Numbered from the stretch's first letter, positions 8,272 through 17,776 are shown. The stretch is DNA of 64,000 bases from Bradyrhizobium tropiciagri (GCF_001189845.1 NZ_LFLZ01000028.1:47451-111450), one strand, 5' to 3'. Notes: generated by a model not told the origin, from the letters alone. A program made the numbers and translations.

Positions 8272-9735
8272 CTATTGCGATTGCCCGCTCGTCACCGGCA
8301 GCATCCGGCCGAGCGCCGTGTAGTGGGCTTGATGCACGTTGCCGTTGAACAGCGACCACGGCTCGGCCTTCTTTAGCGCAACGGAAACGTCGAAATTCAC
8401 CAGCTGGGCGAATTTGCGATACTCCGTCATCGCTTCGTCGATATGACCGGCCGCGACTTCGAGGTCGATGCGGCGCAGCGTGAGGACGAGGTCCTTCAGG
8501 ATCGCGCGCGCCGCCAGCCGCTCGTCCTTGCCGCCGATCGAAGTGTTCCTGATGTCGGGGATGTGCTCGGTCAACTCGCGCAGCTCGGCGCCGACCCCGG
8601 TCACGGCCAGCGACACCACCGCGGTATCGGCGGCCGGGATCGCGGCCTCGAGCACGCTCGACAATTCCAGCACTTCCTTCATCCGGAGCACGACGCCGTC
8701 CTTGTCGAACGGACGTTCGCCGTCGCCGACCGCATTCAGATAAGCGACGAGGTCCTGCACGTCCTGGGCCGACAGTTCGAGGTCGAACACACGGTCGAAA
8801 TGCTCGACCACCTGCTCATACGTGTCGTAGCGGCCGTCGTGGAAGTACGGCGCATTGAAATTGGCGTTCAGCAGGGTCGGGGTCTTCACCAGTCCACCCG
8901 ATCCGACGTCGTGACGCACCTGGTCGTTGAAGGTTCCAGCCGGAAGATGGCAACCGGCGCAGCTTAACTCGGCCTGCTTCGGGAACGGCTTGAAGAACAG
9001 CGCCTCGCCACGGCGCTCGGCCACGCTCGCCTGCGCGCCAAGCCTGCCGCCGGGCGCAATCTTCGGATTGGGGAGGAAGTCGATGTCGTTGATATAGGCG
9101 ACGAGGCCGTCGAGAACCTCGTCGCTTGGCCGCGGCCCGGAAAACTCGTTGACGATGACATTATAGACGAACTCACGCAGCGAGGTGATGCGCCCGTCAT
9201 GGCCATAGGGGGCGAGGAAGCGGGCGCCGCGCAGGCTCGGAATCCTGACCGGATCGAGGATGCTGTTGAACGTCTTCGCGTTGAAGACGAGGCTCGTCGT
9301 GTCGAAGGTGCCGGGGCGGGACGATAGGCCCGGAACGAACAATTTCGGGTTCGATGCGCCGTTGACGTGGCAGGTGCCGCAGCTCATCTCGGCCTGACGG
9401 GCCTTGCCGCCGAAGATGGACGGCGAGTTGAACGCGAGATCGCCGAGATTGACCAAATAGGACTTTCGCCCGCCCATCGCCTCGGAATGAAAGAGCTCGC
9501 GCGGCCGCGCCAGCGCGTCCTCGGATAATTCCGTGCCGGCCGGCAGCACGGTCTGATCGCCGCCGAGCGGAAACGCCAGCGCTTGCAACGGCAGCAAGGC
9601 AACCACGAGCGCGAGCAATGCGGTTCGCGCCGGTGTGACGCCGCGGCGAACGGCAGATGCCGCATGACATTTTCCGGAGCCGGACACCAGAATATCCCAA
9701 GCCATTGCGAGAAAACGCCCCTTGTCACAATGCAT
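8272..9735 (-). CDS. Di-haem cytochrome c peroxidase / MauG-like protein, copy 2
   Basis: Paralogue of the protein at 3778-5154, with the same order of blocks: signal peptide ending near LPLQALAFPLGG, haem sites CGTCH (residues 119-123) and CAGCH (259-263), RIPSLRGARFLAPYGHDGR, and the shared helical tail ending in KKAEPWSLFNGNVHQAHYTA. The start is uncertain: ATG 9735 gives an unusually long pre-signal region, ATG 9705 is ten codons shorter, and neither has a good ribosome site. There is no imelysin gene with this copy. It is divergent from the second phosphoesterase, sharing a 277-base promoter region, so the two are probably co-regulated. Confidence 0.85.
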   Translation of the reverse strand: MHCDKGRFLAMAWDILVSGSGKCHAASAVRRGVTPARTALLALVVALLPLQALAFPLGGDQTVLPAGTELSEDALARPRELFHSEAMGGRKSYLVNLGDLAFNSPSIFGGKARQAEMSCGTCHVNGASNPKLFVPGLSSRPGTFDTTSLVFNAKTFNSILDPVRIPSLRGARFLAPYGHDGRITSLREFVYNVIVNEFSGPRPSDEVLDGLVAYINDIDFLPNPKIAPGGRLGAQASVAERRGEALFFKPFPKQAELSCAGCHLPAGTFNDQVRHDVGSGGLVKTPTLLNANFNAPYFHDGRYDTYEQVVEHFDRVFDLELSAQDVQDLVAYLNAVGDGERPFDKDGVVLRMKEVLELSSVLEAAIPAADTAVVSLAVTGVGAELRELTEHIPDIRNTSIGGKDERLAARAILKDLVLTLRRIDLEVAAGHIDEAMTEYRKFAQLVNFDVSVALKKAEPWSLFNGNVHQAHYTALGRMLPVTSGQSQ

Positions 9736-9758
9736 ATGCGCCGCCGTAAGTCAGAAGA

Positions 9759-9774
9759 TGTCACGGAGGTGACA
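9759..9774. promoter_or_regulatory. Inverted repeat in the divergent promoter region of MauG copy 2 and phosphoesterase 2
   Basis: TGTCAC-GGAG-GTGACA, a perfect 6-bp inverted repeat with a 4-base spacer, lies 24 bases upstream of the MauG-2 start. The rest of the 277-base gap is relatively AT-rich around 9870-9890 and shows no other clear symmetry. Confidence 0.4.
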
Positions 9775-10012
9775 GTTTCCTGTCGGCAGGATCAATGACC
9801 ATCTGTTTGGATAGACGACTGTTGATTGCGGTTTGATGACGATCGATCAACGAGCCGCAATCCGGGCTGCATGTGACAGAAAGAAAAAATATCGGCGTGT
9901 GCGGGTCTTTTCACGCGTTTGTGCGCGCGTCGAAAAACAGTCATCCCAGCGAAATGTGTTTTGCATAGCGTGTAACTCCATTTCTATTTCTTTCTGAAAT
10001 CAGGAGAGCACT

Positions 10013-11782
10013 ATGCGGCTTTGGGGAGCCATTCCGGCGCTCGCAGTTGTTGCTGGCGCCGTTGCCATCTCACCGGTGGCAAACGCCGAGAATTTGGTCG
10101 AAAAGATCGTTGATGAGTTCAAGCACGAGGTGCGGGACGAGCTGCGTGAGTTGCGCGACCGCGGCCATGAAGGCGTGCATCAGTACAAGCACATCGTCGT
10201 CATCTTTCAGGAAAACCACAGCTTCGATAACCTCTACGGGCATTGGGGCGATGTCGGCCGTGACCGGATCAACGGCACCTCGGATGCCGATCAGGCCCAT
10301 TCGCTGCAGGTCCGCCAGGACAACCAGACCGTCTATGCCTGTCTGCTGCAGAACGACGTCAACCTGACCTCGCCGTCGCCGCAGCCGACCACCTGCACCG
10401 ACAATACCGGCTCGGTCGCGATCCTGAGTGCGTTCAAGAACAAGCCGTTCGAGATCAACGACTTCATCCCGACCTCGGCGACCACCTGTCCGAAGCCGGT
10501 CGGCGCCTTCGCGCCACACGGCTTCCTCAACGGCACCGGCGCGCCCGGCGGCTGCACCGAGGACATCGTGCATCGCTTCTACAGCGAGCAGTATCAGCTC
10601 AACGGCGGCCGGCAGAACCGCTACGTGACCGGCAGCGACGCGTCGGGCCTGGTGATGGGCTATTACGACACCAAGAAGCTGCCGATCTACGCCTATCTGC
10701 ATGGCCACGGCGCCCCGAACTACGTCATCGCCGACAGCTTCTTCCAGGGCGCGTTCGGCGGTTCGTTCCTCAACCACCAGTTCCTGGTCGCGGCCGCGGC
10801 GCCGCAGTTCGTCGGCGCCTTGAACGACGGCAGCGCTAACGACTTCCACTCGATCGTCGATGCGAACGGCATGCCGACCAGCACGCCGCTCTACACGCCG
10901 CTCTCGACGGTGAAGGACGCGCAGCTGACGGCGAAGTGCAACCAGACCGGCCTGCCGGCCGGCCTCGCCTGCGGCGATTACGCGGTCAACACCACGCAGC
11001 CGACCTATCAGCCCTTTTCCCCGGGCACTCCGGACATCAAGCGCCTGCCGCCGCTGCACACGCCGAACATCGGCGACCGGCTGTCGGCCAAGCATGTTGA
11101 CTGGGCCTGGTATTCGGGCGGCTGGTCGAACGCCAACGGCGATGTCGGCGCTTCCGGCTGGACCAACGGCAACGGCACGACCTGCACCGATCCGAACCAT
11201 AACTCCAATGCAGTGTTCCCGAACTGCCCCGACGTGGACTTCCAGTTCCACCATCAGGCGCTCAACTACTTCGCCAATTACGCGCCGGGAACGCAGGCCC
11301 GCAGGGATCACCTGAAGGACGAGGCGGAGTTCATCCAGGCGGCCAAGAACGGCCGGCTGAAGCAGGTCAGCTTCATCAAGCCGATCGGCGAGGAGAACGA
11401 GCATCCGGGCTATACCAGCGAGTCCGAAGGCAGCCAGCATCTCGTCGATCTCGTGAAGGCGATCGTCGAAGGGCCTGATGGCAAGGACACGCTGATCGTC
11501 ATCACCTATGACGAGTTCGGCGGACAGTGGGACCACGTTCCGCCGCCGCCGTTCAACCGTCATGGCGCCGAGGCCAAGGCTGCGGACCAGTGGGGCCCGG
11601 GCACCCGCATTCCGGCGCTGCTGATCGCCAAGCGCTTCAACAAGTCGGGCGTCGCGCATGAGGACTTCGACACCACGTCGATCCTCAGGATGCTCGAGAA
11701 GCGCTTCGACCTCGATCCGCTGGTGACGCGCCCGGTGCGCAGCCTCTCGGCGGCGCTGAAGGCCGGCGAAAGCTGGCACTGA
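10013..11782 (+). CDS. Exported PF04185 phosphoesterase, copy 2 (acid phosphatase/phospholipase C family)
   Basis: A 589-residue secreted phosphoesterase, clearly in the same family as the protein at 5393-7441 but divergent from it. Signal peptide MRLWGAIPALAVVAGAVAIS is followed by a charged helix (EFKHEVRDELRELRDRGHE), the ENHSFDNLYG motif at residues 67-76, and the C-terminal signature TYDEFGGQWDHVPPPP with GPGTRIPALLIA. These residues match the PlcH/AcpA catalytic and metal sites better than copy 1, which has TWDEAGGYWD. Start ATG is preceded by AGGAGA. It is divergent from MauG copy 2 and ends in a strong hairpin. Substrate cannot be read from sequence. Confidence 0.85.
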   Translation: MRLWGAIPALAVVAGAVAISPVANAENLVEKIVDEFKHEVRDELRELRDRGHEGVHQYKHIVVIFQENHSFDNLYGHWGDVGRDRINGTSDADQAHSLQVRQDNQTVYACLLQNDVNLTSPSPQPTTCTDNTGSVAILSAFKNKPFEINDFIPTSATTCPKPVGAFAPHGFLNGTGAPGGCTEDIVHRFYSEQYQLNGGRQNRYVTGSDASGLVMGYYDTKKLPIYAYLHGHGAPNYVIADSFFQGAFGGSFLNHQFLVAAAAPQFVGALNDGSANDFHSIVDANGMPTSTPLYTPLSTVKDAQLTAKCNQTGLPAGLACGDYAVNTTQPTYQPFSPGTPDIKRLPPLHTPNIGDRLSAKHVDWAWYSGGWSNANGDVGASGWTNGNGTTCTDPNHNSNAVFPNCPDVDFQFHHQALNYFANYAPGTQARRDHLKDEAEFIQAAKNGRLKQVSFIKPIGEENEHPGYTSESEGSQHLVDLVKAIVEGPDGKDTLIVITYDEFGGQWDHVPPPPFNRHGAEAKAADQWGPGTRIPALLIAKRFNKSGVAHEDFDTTSILRMLEKRFDLDPLVTRPVRSLSAALKAGESWH

Positions 11783-11795
11783 TAGGAAGAGATCA

Positions 11796-11834
11796 TCCTG
11801 GCCCGCGCCAATAGCTGACGCGGGCCAGGACTTT
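11796..11834. terminator. Strong hairpin terminator between convergent genes
   Basis: Twelve-base arms TCCTGGCCCGCG (11796-11807) and CGCGGGCCAGGA (11819-11830) pair perfectly around an 11-base loop. Placed between the convergent phosphoesterase and the giant FecR protein, it could serve both strands. Confidence 0.7.
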
Positions 11835-11852
11835 CACCAGGCTTCAGGGCCC

Positions 11853-14800
11853 TTACAGGATCAGATCATGCTGCACATGCGTGAGTTGATCTGAAATGAC
11901 GGTGCCGGCCATTGCCGCAATTTCCGGACTGGGCGCGAATATCGGCGCGGGCGCCCCGTTCGTGACGCCCTGAATATCGACCTGAAGGCTGGTCGTGGCC
12001 GTATCGCCGTCCTTGTCGGCGGCAAGCACGTCGAACAGCAGATCGGTGCTCGGGATGGTCGTCTTCTCGTTATAGGTGATGTTGTTGACCGTGAAGGTGG
12101 CGTTGCCGCTGGCCGCTTGGTTGTAGTCGATCCCGACCTGGTTGAACTCCTTGCCGACGTAGAGCGTGTAGGTCGACGTCGTGCTGTCGAAAGCGGACGT
12201 GTTGATCAGCGACGCATCCGATGTTTGCTGCACGACCACCGTGGGATTGCCGCTATGTGGCTTTGCAACGTCGATGCTGAAGTCGTGCACGTCGGTGCCG
12301 CCGTCCAGAACCTTGAAGATCACGCCTGCCGTGCCGTTGCCTTGCCACTGGGTCAGCATGAAGCTGATCTGCGGCTGCTCGTTGGAGAACTTAAGGTTCA
12401 ATTGCTCGTTGGGATCCATACTGAGCCCGGTATCGCCAACCGCGATGCCGTTGTTCGACGCCTTGACATCGATCGGATTGCCGCTGTTGTCGGATCCGGT
12501 GATGACGAGCTCTCCATCCGGAGCGGTGAGGGACGGCGTGCCGCCGCCCGAGGCGCCGAAAGTGGAGCCGGTCACGGTGACCTGCTTCAGCACGTCGACG
12601 CTCTCGAGATCGAAGGTAAAGGTTCCGCCTGGATTGATCAGCAGCGTGAAGTAGGGATCAGTCAGCGTACCGCCTGAATCCGCAAGATAGGCGTCCATTT
12701 CGACGCCGCCGCTCACGGCGTGGGTCGAATAGAAGAAGGTGTAGTCGTCGCCATTTCCGGTGACATGCACGGAGGTGATGCCGCCGCCGAGGCTGGACGT
12801 GGCCAGGTCGAATCCCGTGCTGCCGACCGCGCCGTCATGGATCGCAACCTGCATCCCGGCGTCGCCATCCGCGCCGAAATTGATGTGGTAGGCGCCGGTC
12901 GCGATCTGATTGTCCTGACCGGTGATGGAGGTCTCCGGGAACCCGCCAATCGTCGGGCCGTCATCGGTGATCGTCAATTGCTTGCCGAGGTCAAGGCTCG
13001 CGCGCTGGAAGTCGCCGTCCTTGTCGGTGATGGTTGCCACCAGGTTGACGATGCCGGCGCCCAGCGTAACGCCTTCGCCGGTATCGAGATTGGTCCCGAG
13101 GGGTTGCGTCACCGCGCGATATTCGGTGAAGGTCACGAGCCCGGTCGCCGGGTCGACGGCGATGGTGAATGCCAGCGTCCCATTGGTTGCGCCGACATGG
13201 CCTTCGATGGTGCTGCCGTTCAGAACCAGCACGTCGGCGAGGCCGGTATGCGAATCGATCAGGCCCGACGCGGTATTGTTGCCGCCGGTGATCGTCAGCG
13301 CGTAGCTGATGGTCGCGCCATCGGCGCCTTGAACAGAACTGAATGCCGTCGAGAAGTCGGTCGATGTCGTCGTCTGCGATGCGTCCGGCGCCGAACCTGC
13401 GATGTTGTCGTCGAACACCGTCGCCGTCAGATGCGTCTCACTCAGCGACAGCGATGGCGTCGTGCCGTTGGCCGTGATGCTCGGCCCGTCGTCGGTGATC
13501 GTGAGCTGCTTGCCGAGATCCAGGCTCGCGCTCTGGACGTCGCCGTCCTTGTCCGTGATCGTAGCGACCAGACTGATTAGTCCGGCGGCGAGCGTCAGGC
13601 CTTCGCCGTTGTCCGGGCTGGTGCCAAGCGGCTGCTTCACCGCCCGATACTCGGTGAAGGTGATAAACCCCGTGGCCGGATCAACCGTGATGGTGAAGGC
13701 GAGGGTGCCGTTGGTCGCGCCGACATGGCCCTCGATCGTGTTGCCGTTCAGAACCAGCAGGTCGGCAAGGCCGGTGTGCGAATCGACCAGGCCCGAAGCC
13801 GTGCCATTGCCGCCGGCGATCGTCAGCGTGTAGGCGATGGTCGCACCATCGGCGCCTTGAACCGAGGTGAACGCCGTCGAGAAATCGGCCGACTTTACCG
13901 TCTGCGACGCATCGGGTGCCGAACCCGCGATGTTGTCGTCGAACACCGTTGCCGTCAGATGCGTCTCGCTCAGCGACAGCGACGGCGTGGTCCCGTTTGC
14001 CCTGATGCTCGGACCGTCATCCGTGATGGTCAATTGCCGGCCGAGGTCGAGGCTCGCGCTCTGGAAATCGCCGTCCTTGTCCGTGATCGTTGCCGTCAGG
14101 CCGATGATGCCGGTTGCAAACGTCACGCCTTCGCCGTTGTCCGGGCTGGTGCCAAGCGGCTGCTTCACGGCCCGATACTCGGTGAAGGTCAAAAGCCCCG
14201 TGGCTGGATCGATCGTGATGGTGAAGGCCAGCGTGCCCGTGGTCGTGCCGACATGGCCCTCGATCGTGCTGCCGTTCAGAACCAGCAGGTCGGCGAGGCC
14301 GGTATGCGAATCGACCAGGCCCGACGCCGTGCCGTTGCCGCCGGCGATCGTCAGCTTGTAGGCGATCGTCGCGCCATCCGCACCTTGAACCGAGGTGAAC
14401 GCGGTCGAGAAGTCGGTTGACGTCGTCGTCAGCGCCGCGTTCGGCTGCGAGCCCGCGATATTGTCGTCGAACACTGTTGCCGTCAGATGCGTTTCGCTCA
14501 GCGACAGCGATGGCGTGGAGCCGCTTGTCTTGATGCTCGGGCCGTCGTCGGTGATGGTCAGTTGCTTGCCGAGGTCCAGGCTCGCACTCTGGACGTTGCC
14601 GTCATTGTCGGTGATGGTGGCGACCAGGCTCAGGAGTCCGGGACTCAACGTGATGCCTTCGCCGTTGTCGGGGCTGGTGGCGAGCGGCTGCGTCACCGCG
14701 CGCATTTCTGCGAACGTCACGCGCCCGGTAACCGGATCGATCGTGATCGTGAAGGCCAGGGCGCCGCCGATTCCCCCGACGCGCCCTTCGACGGCGTTGC

Positions 14801-17510
14801 CGTTCAGAACCAGCACGTCGGCGAGGCCGGTGTGCGAGTCGGTCAGGCCCGAAGCCGTGCCATTGCCGCCGGCGATCGTCAGCGCATAGCCGATGGTCGC
14901 GCCGTTGGCACCTTGCACCGAGCTGAACGCCGTCGAGAAGTCCGCCGAGGTCGTCGTCAACGCTGCGTTCGGCGCGGAGCCGGCGACATTGTCGTCGAAC
15001 ACCGTGGCCGTCAGATGCGTCTCGCTCAGAGAAAGCGCGGGGAGGGTGCCATTGGTGCCGATGCTCGGGCTGTCGCCGGTGATCGTGAGCTGCCTGCCAA
15101 GATCGAGGCTGGCGAACTGATAGTCTCCATCCCTGTCCGTGATCGCAGCAAACAGGCGGACAACTCCGGAACTCAACGTAACACCTTCATCGGGGTTTGT
15201 GCCGGGCAGTTGCTTCACCGCGCGGTACTCGGTGAAGGTCACCAACCCTGTGAGCGGATCAATCGCGATGCTGAAGGCCAGTGTGCCGGTGGTCGAGCCG
15301 ATATGCCCTTCGATGGTGTTGCCGTTTTGAACCAATACGTCGGCAAGGCCGGTATGCGCGTCGGTCAGGCCCGACGCGGCGCCGTTGCCACCCGTGATCG
15401 CCAGCCCGTAGCTGATCGTCGCACCATCCGCGCCCTGGATCGAGCTGAATGCCGTCGAGAAGTAGGCTGCTATCGTGGTCAGCGCCGCGTCAGGTGCCGA
15501 GCCGGCGATGTTGTCGTCGAGCGCCGTTGCGGTGAGGTGGCTCTCGCTCAGCGTCAGCGATGGCACGGTGCCGTTGGCGTTGATCGTCGGGCCATCGTCG
15601 GTGATGCTGAGCCTGCTGCCCAGATCGATCGCCGCGCTCCGGGAGTCTCCATCCCTGTCCGTGATGGTTGCAATCAAGGCGACGATTCCGGCGGTCAGCG
15701 CCACCGCTTCGCCGCTGTCCGGACTGCTGCCAAACGACTGCGTCACCGCCCGATACTCGGTGAAGGTGACAAGCCCGGTCGCCGGATCAACCGTGATGGT
15801 GAATGCCAAGGTGCCGTCGGTCGCGCCGACACGGCCTTCGACCGTGTTGCCGTCCAGGACCAGCACGTCGGCGAGGCCCGTGTGCGAGTCGACCAAGCTC
15901 GAGGCCGTGCCATCGCCGCCGGCGATCGCCAGTGCATAGCTGACCGTCGCGCCATCCGCGCCTTGAACTGGCTTGAATGCCGTCGAGAAGTCGGCTGACG
16001 TCGTCGTTAGCGCCGCGTTCGGCGCGGAACCGGCGATGTTGTCGTCCAGCACCGTTGCCGTCAGATGCGCCTCGCTCAGCGTCAGCGCGGGCGCTGTTCC
16101 GCTTGTGCTGATGCTCGGGTCGTCTTCGACGACGACCAACCTGCTGCCGAGATCGAGGGTCACATACCCGAACTGGTCGCCCTTCATCACCGTCGCAACC
16201 AGGATGATGACCCCGCTCGCCAGCGGTATGACGTCGCTGTCGCCGGTGTTGGCGCCAGGCGGCTGGGCCGCCGCCCGGTACTCCGTGAATGTCACGTGCG
16301 CCGTGACTGGATCGAGCGCGATCGTGAACGCCAGCGTCCCGCCGGTGCTGCCGACGCGGCCTTCAATGGTGTTGCCGTTCAGAACCAGCACGTCAGCCAG
16401 GCCGGTGTGCGAGTCGATCACCCCGGACGCTGCGCCGTCACCGCCGGTGATCACCAGCGCGTAGTTGACCGTCGCGCCGACCGCGTCCTGTGGGTTGGCG
16501 AACGTTATTGCGAAGTCGCCTGTCGTCGTCGTCAGGGCCTCGTTCGGCGACGAGCCGGCGATATGGTCGTCCAGCGTCGTCGCTGTCAGATGTCTCTCGT
16601 TCAACGTCAGCGGCGGCGGCGCTCCGAAGCTCAGCACGAGCGGCGCCGGTGGCGGCGTGTACGTGATGACGTACCCGGGAAGGGTGATCGGTACCGGTCC
16701 GAGCTGGTTCGGCGTGAATGACGGGTCAGGTTCGATAAAATTGATTGGCTGCAGCAGCGGCGAGCCTTCGTATGCCGGCGCACCGGACCCTTTTGACCAC
16801 ACTCCTTTGGCGTAACCGGCAAGTGTCTCCTGTTGCGCGTTCCGCAAATCCTCCATGTGGGCAGGGCTGTTCGAGACCTGGCTCACGCTGACCGACGACC
16901 CCCTTGTGGTCAGGACGACCGTGACGCCGGGATCGTCGACGACGATGTGCCGGGGGTTCGCCTCTTTCGTCACCAGCTCGAACACGCCGTGGTGCATATC
17001 CTTGTAGGTGATGGTGTCGTCGTCCAGGAGGGTGACGTTGGGCTCCGCGGCCTGGACATCCTTCAGCAGCGAGAAGGTCAGCGCGGCGAACGACAGCAGG
17101 CTGAGGCCGCTGCCCCTGACGATGCCAACCGGCGTGTCCGCGGTCAGGACGTCTGACCCGGCCAGCCGGCTGCCGATGAGGCGGAAGATGCTTCTGGCTT
17201 TCGCGAACAGTCCCGGCCGCAAGCTGCCGACCGGGTCCTGGGCCAGATCGCCCAATGCCAGCCGGGTGCCTGCCGGCAGGTGAAGCATTGCGCCGTCGAT
17301 CAAGCGGATCTCGACCCGCCCGCCGGCTGCGACCTCGATGACGTCACCCTGGCAAACCGGATCGCCGGCCACGACGAAGTGGGCGATGTCGCGCGCACGC
17401 ACAATGGTGCCGCAACCGATCACCGTATCAACAACGCCAATCACCCGGGGCAGCCGGCCTAAAACGGCCGAGCTCGCGCCCCCGAACGCTACGCCGGACG
17501 CGACTAACAT
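11853..17510 (-). CDS. Giant FecR-domain protein with seven DUF5801-like repeats
   Basis: An 1885-residue surface or secreted protein. Residues about 20-200 form a FecR-like domain (GVVDTVIGCGTIV, then TPVGIVRG), interrupted by a hydrophobic stretch LSLLSFAALTFSLLKDVQAA. After a Pro-rich linker come seven repeats of about 176 residues, each opening with LSLSETHLTATVFDDNIAGS and containing SHTGLADVLVLNG and VTFTEYRAV. A non-repeated C-terminal part (about 1520-1885) is rich in Gly, Thr and Asp and resembles type I secretion giant proteins, but I see no GGxGxDxxx calcium nonapeptides. Likely an adhesin-like type I substrate. The start ATG at 17510 has only a weak ribosome site and there is no classical signal peptide. 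Confidence 0.75.
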   Translation of the reverse strand: MLVASGVAFGGASSAVLGRLPRVIGVVDTVIGCGTIVRARDIAHFVVAGDPVCQGDVIEVAAGGRVEIRLIDGAMLHLPAGTRLALGDLAQDPVGSLRPGLFAKARSIFRLIGSRLAGSDVLTADTPVGIVRGSGLSLLSFAALTFSLLKDVQAAEPNVTLLDDDTITYKDMHHGVFELVTKEANPRHIVVDDPGVTVVLTTRGSSVSVSQVSNSPAHMEDLRNAQQETLAGYAKGVWSKGSGAPAYEGSPLLQPINFIEPDPSFTPNQLGPVPITLPGYVITYTPPPAPLVLSFGAPPPLTLNERHLTATTLDDHIAGSSPNEALTTTTGDFAITFANPQDAVGATVNYALVITGGDGAASGVIDSHTGLADVLVLNGNTIEGRVGSTGGTLAFTIALDPVTAHVTFTEYRAAAQPPGANTGDSDVIPLASGVIILVATVMKGDQFGYVTLDLGSRLVVVEDDPSISTSGTAPALTLSEAHLTATVLDDNIAGSAPNAALTTTSADFSTAFKPVQGADGATVSYALAIAGGDGTASSLVDSHTGLADVLVLDGNTVEGRVGATDGTLAFTITVDPATGLVTFTEYRAVTQSFGSSPDSGEAVALTAGIVALIATITDRDGDSRSAAIDLGSRLSITDDGPTINANGTVPSLTLSESHLTATALDDNIAGSAPDAALTTIAAYFSTAFSSIQGADGATISYGLAITGGNGAASGLTDAHTGLADVLVQNGNTIEGHIGSTTGTLAFSIAIDPLTGLVTFTEYRAVKQLPGTNPDEGVTLSSGVVRLFAAITDRDGDYQFASLDLGRQLTITGDSPSIGTNGTLPALSLSETHLTATVFDDNVAGSAPNAALTTTSADFSTAFSSVQGANGATIGYALTIAGGNGTASGLTDSHTGLADVLVLNGNAVEGRVGGIGGALAFTITIDPVTGRVTFAEMRAVTQPLATSPDNGEGITLSPGLLSLVATITDNDGNVQSASLDLGKQLTITDDGPSIKTSGSTPSLSLSETHLTATVFDDNIAGSQPNAALTTTSTDFSTAFTSVQGADGATIAYKLTIAGGNGTASGLVDSHTGLADLLVLNGSTIEGHVGTTTGTLAFTITIDPATGLLTFTEYRAVKQPLGTSPDNGEGVTFATGIIGLTATITDKDGDFQSASLDLGRQLTITDDGPSIRANGTTPSLSLSETHLTATVFDDNIAGSAPDASQTVKSADFSTAFTSVQGADGATIAYTLTIAGGNGTASGLVDSHTGLADLLVLNGNTIEGHVGATNGTLAFTITVDPATGFITFTEYRAVKQPLGTSPDNGEGLTLAAGLISLVATITDKDGDVQSASLDLGKQLTITDDGPSITANGTTPSLSLSETHLTATVFDDNIAGSAPDASQTTTSTDFSTAFSSVQGADGATISYALTITGGNNTASGLIDSHTGLADVLVLNGSTIEGHVGATNGTLAFTIAVDPATGLVTFTEYRAVTQPLGTNLDTGEGVTLGAGIVNLVATITDKDGDFQRASLDLGKQLTITDDGPTIGGFPETSITGQDNQIATGAYHINFGADGDAGMQVAIHDGAVGSTGFDLATSSLGGGITSVHVTGNGDDYTFFYSTHAVSGGVEMDAYLADSGGTLTDPYFTLLINPGGTFTFDLESVDVLKQVTVTGSTFGASGGGTPSLTAPDGELVITGSDNSGNPIDVKASNNGIAVGDTGLSMDPNEQLNLKFSNEQPQISFMLTQWQGNGTAGVIFKVLDGGTDVHDFSIDVAKPHSGNPTVVVQQTSDASLINTSAFDSTTSTYTLYVGKEFNQVGIDYNQAASGNATFTVNNITYNEKTTIPSTDLLFDVLAADKDGDTATTSLQVDIQGVTNGAPAPIFAPSPEIAAMAGTVISDQLTHVQHDLIL
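12960..16620 (-). repeat. Seven tandem in-gene repeats, period about 528 bp
   Basis: Coding repeats of the giant protein. Copies of the same segment (gccgtcag and its variants) occur at 13423, 13951, 14479, 15007, 15529, 16057 and 16582, spaced 528, 528, 528, 522, 528 and 525 bases. Spacings are always multiples of three. By eye the central units are most alike and the N-terminal unit (near 16.3-16.6 kb) is the most diverged. Confidence 0.85.
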
Positions 17511-17735
17511 TGGCTTTTCGCCTGCTGAACGGCTCAGGCGGTAGGTGCTGCCATCGTTTTTTTGGTCTGGCTTGCGCGCTCGACGAGGTGAAAAGACCCC
17601 GCACCCGCAGCCATTGGCTCGCCCGCCGAAACGTCCTGATTGAAACTAAATTCGGTAGTGAAAATCGGCTTCCAGTACAGCGGAGAGCCATCGCGGAAAC
17701 GGCAGAACCGCTGCCAATTATCGCAAGTGCACCCC

Positions 17736-17749
17736 CACTAAATTTAGTG
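17736..17749. promoter_or_regulatory. Perfect 14-bp palindrome, candidate operator
   Basis: CACTAAATTTAGTG is its own reverse complement and lies in the AT-rich core of the divergent FecR promoter region, 226 bases from the minus start and 171 from the plus start. Confidence 0.45.
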
Positions 17750-17759
17750 TATATTTACC

Positions 17760-17776
17760 AAGTGAATTGTCCACTT
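17760..17776. promoter_or_regulatory. Second inverted repeat, candidate operator
   Basis: AAGTG-AATTGTC-CACTT, 5-bp arms around a 7-base spacer, ten bases after the palindrome at 17736-17749. Both elements share the half-site CACT/AGTG. Confidence 0.4.

Noticed and set aside
12960..16620. Regularly spaced repeats as a possible CRISPR array
   Set aside because: Units are about 528 bases, coding and similar over their entire length, so there are no short repeats with unique spacers.
12720..16721. Series of plus-strand frames across the repeat region of the giant protein
   Set aside because: They repeat with the same period as the minus-strand coding repeats and are their mirror; the minus frame is continuous over 1885 codons.
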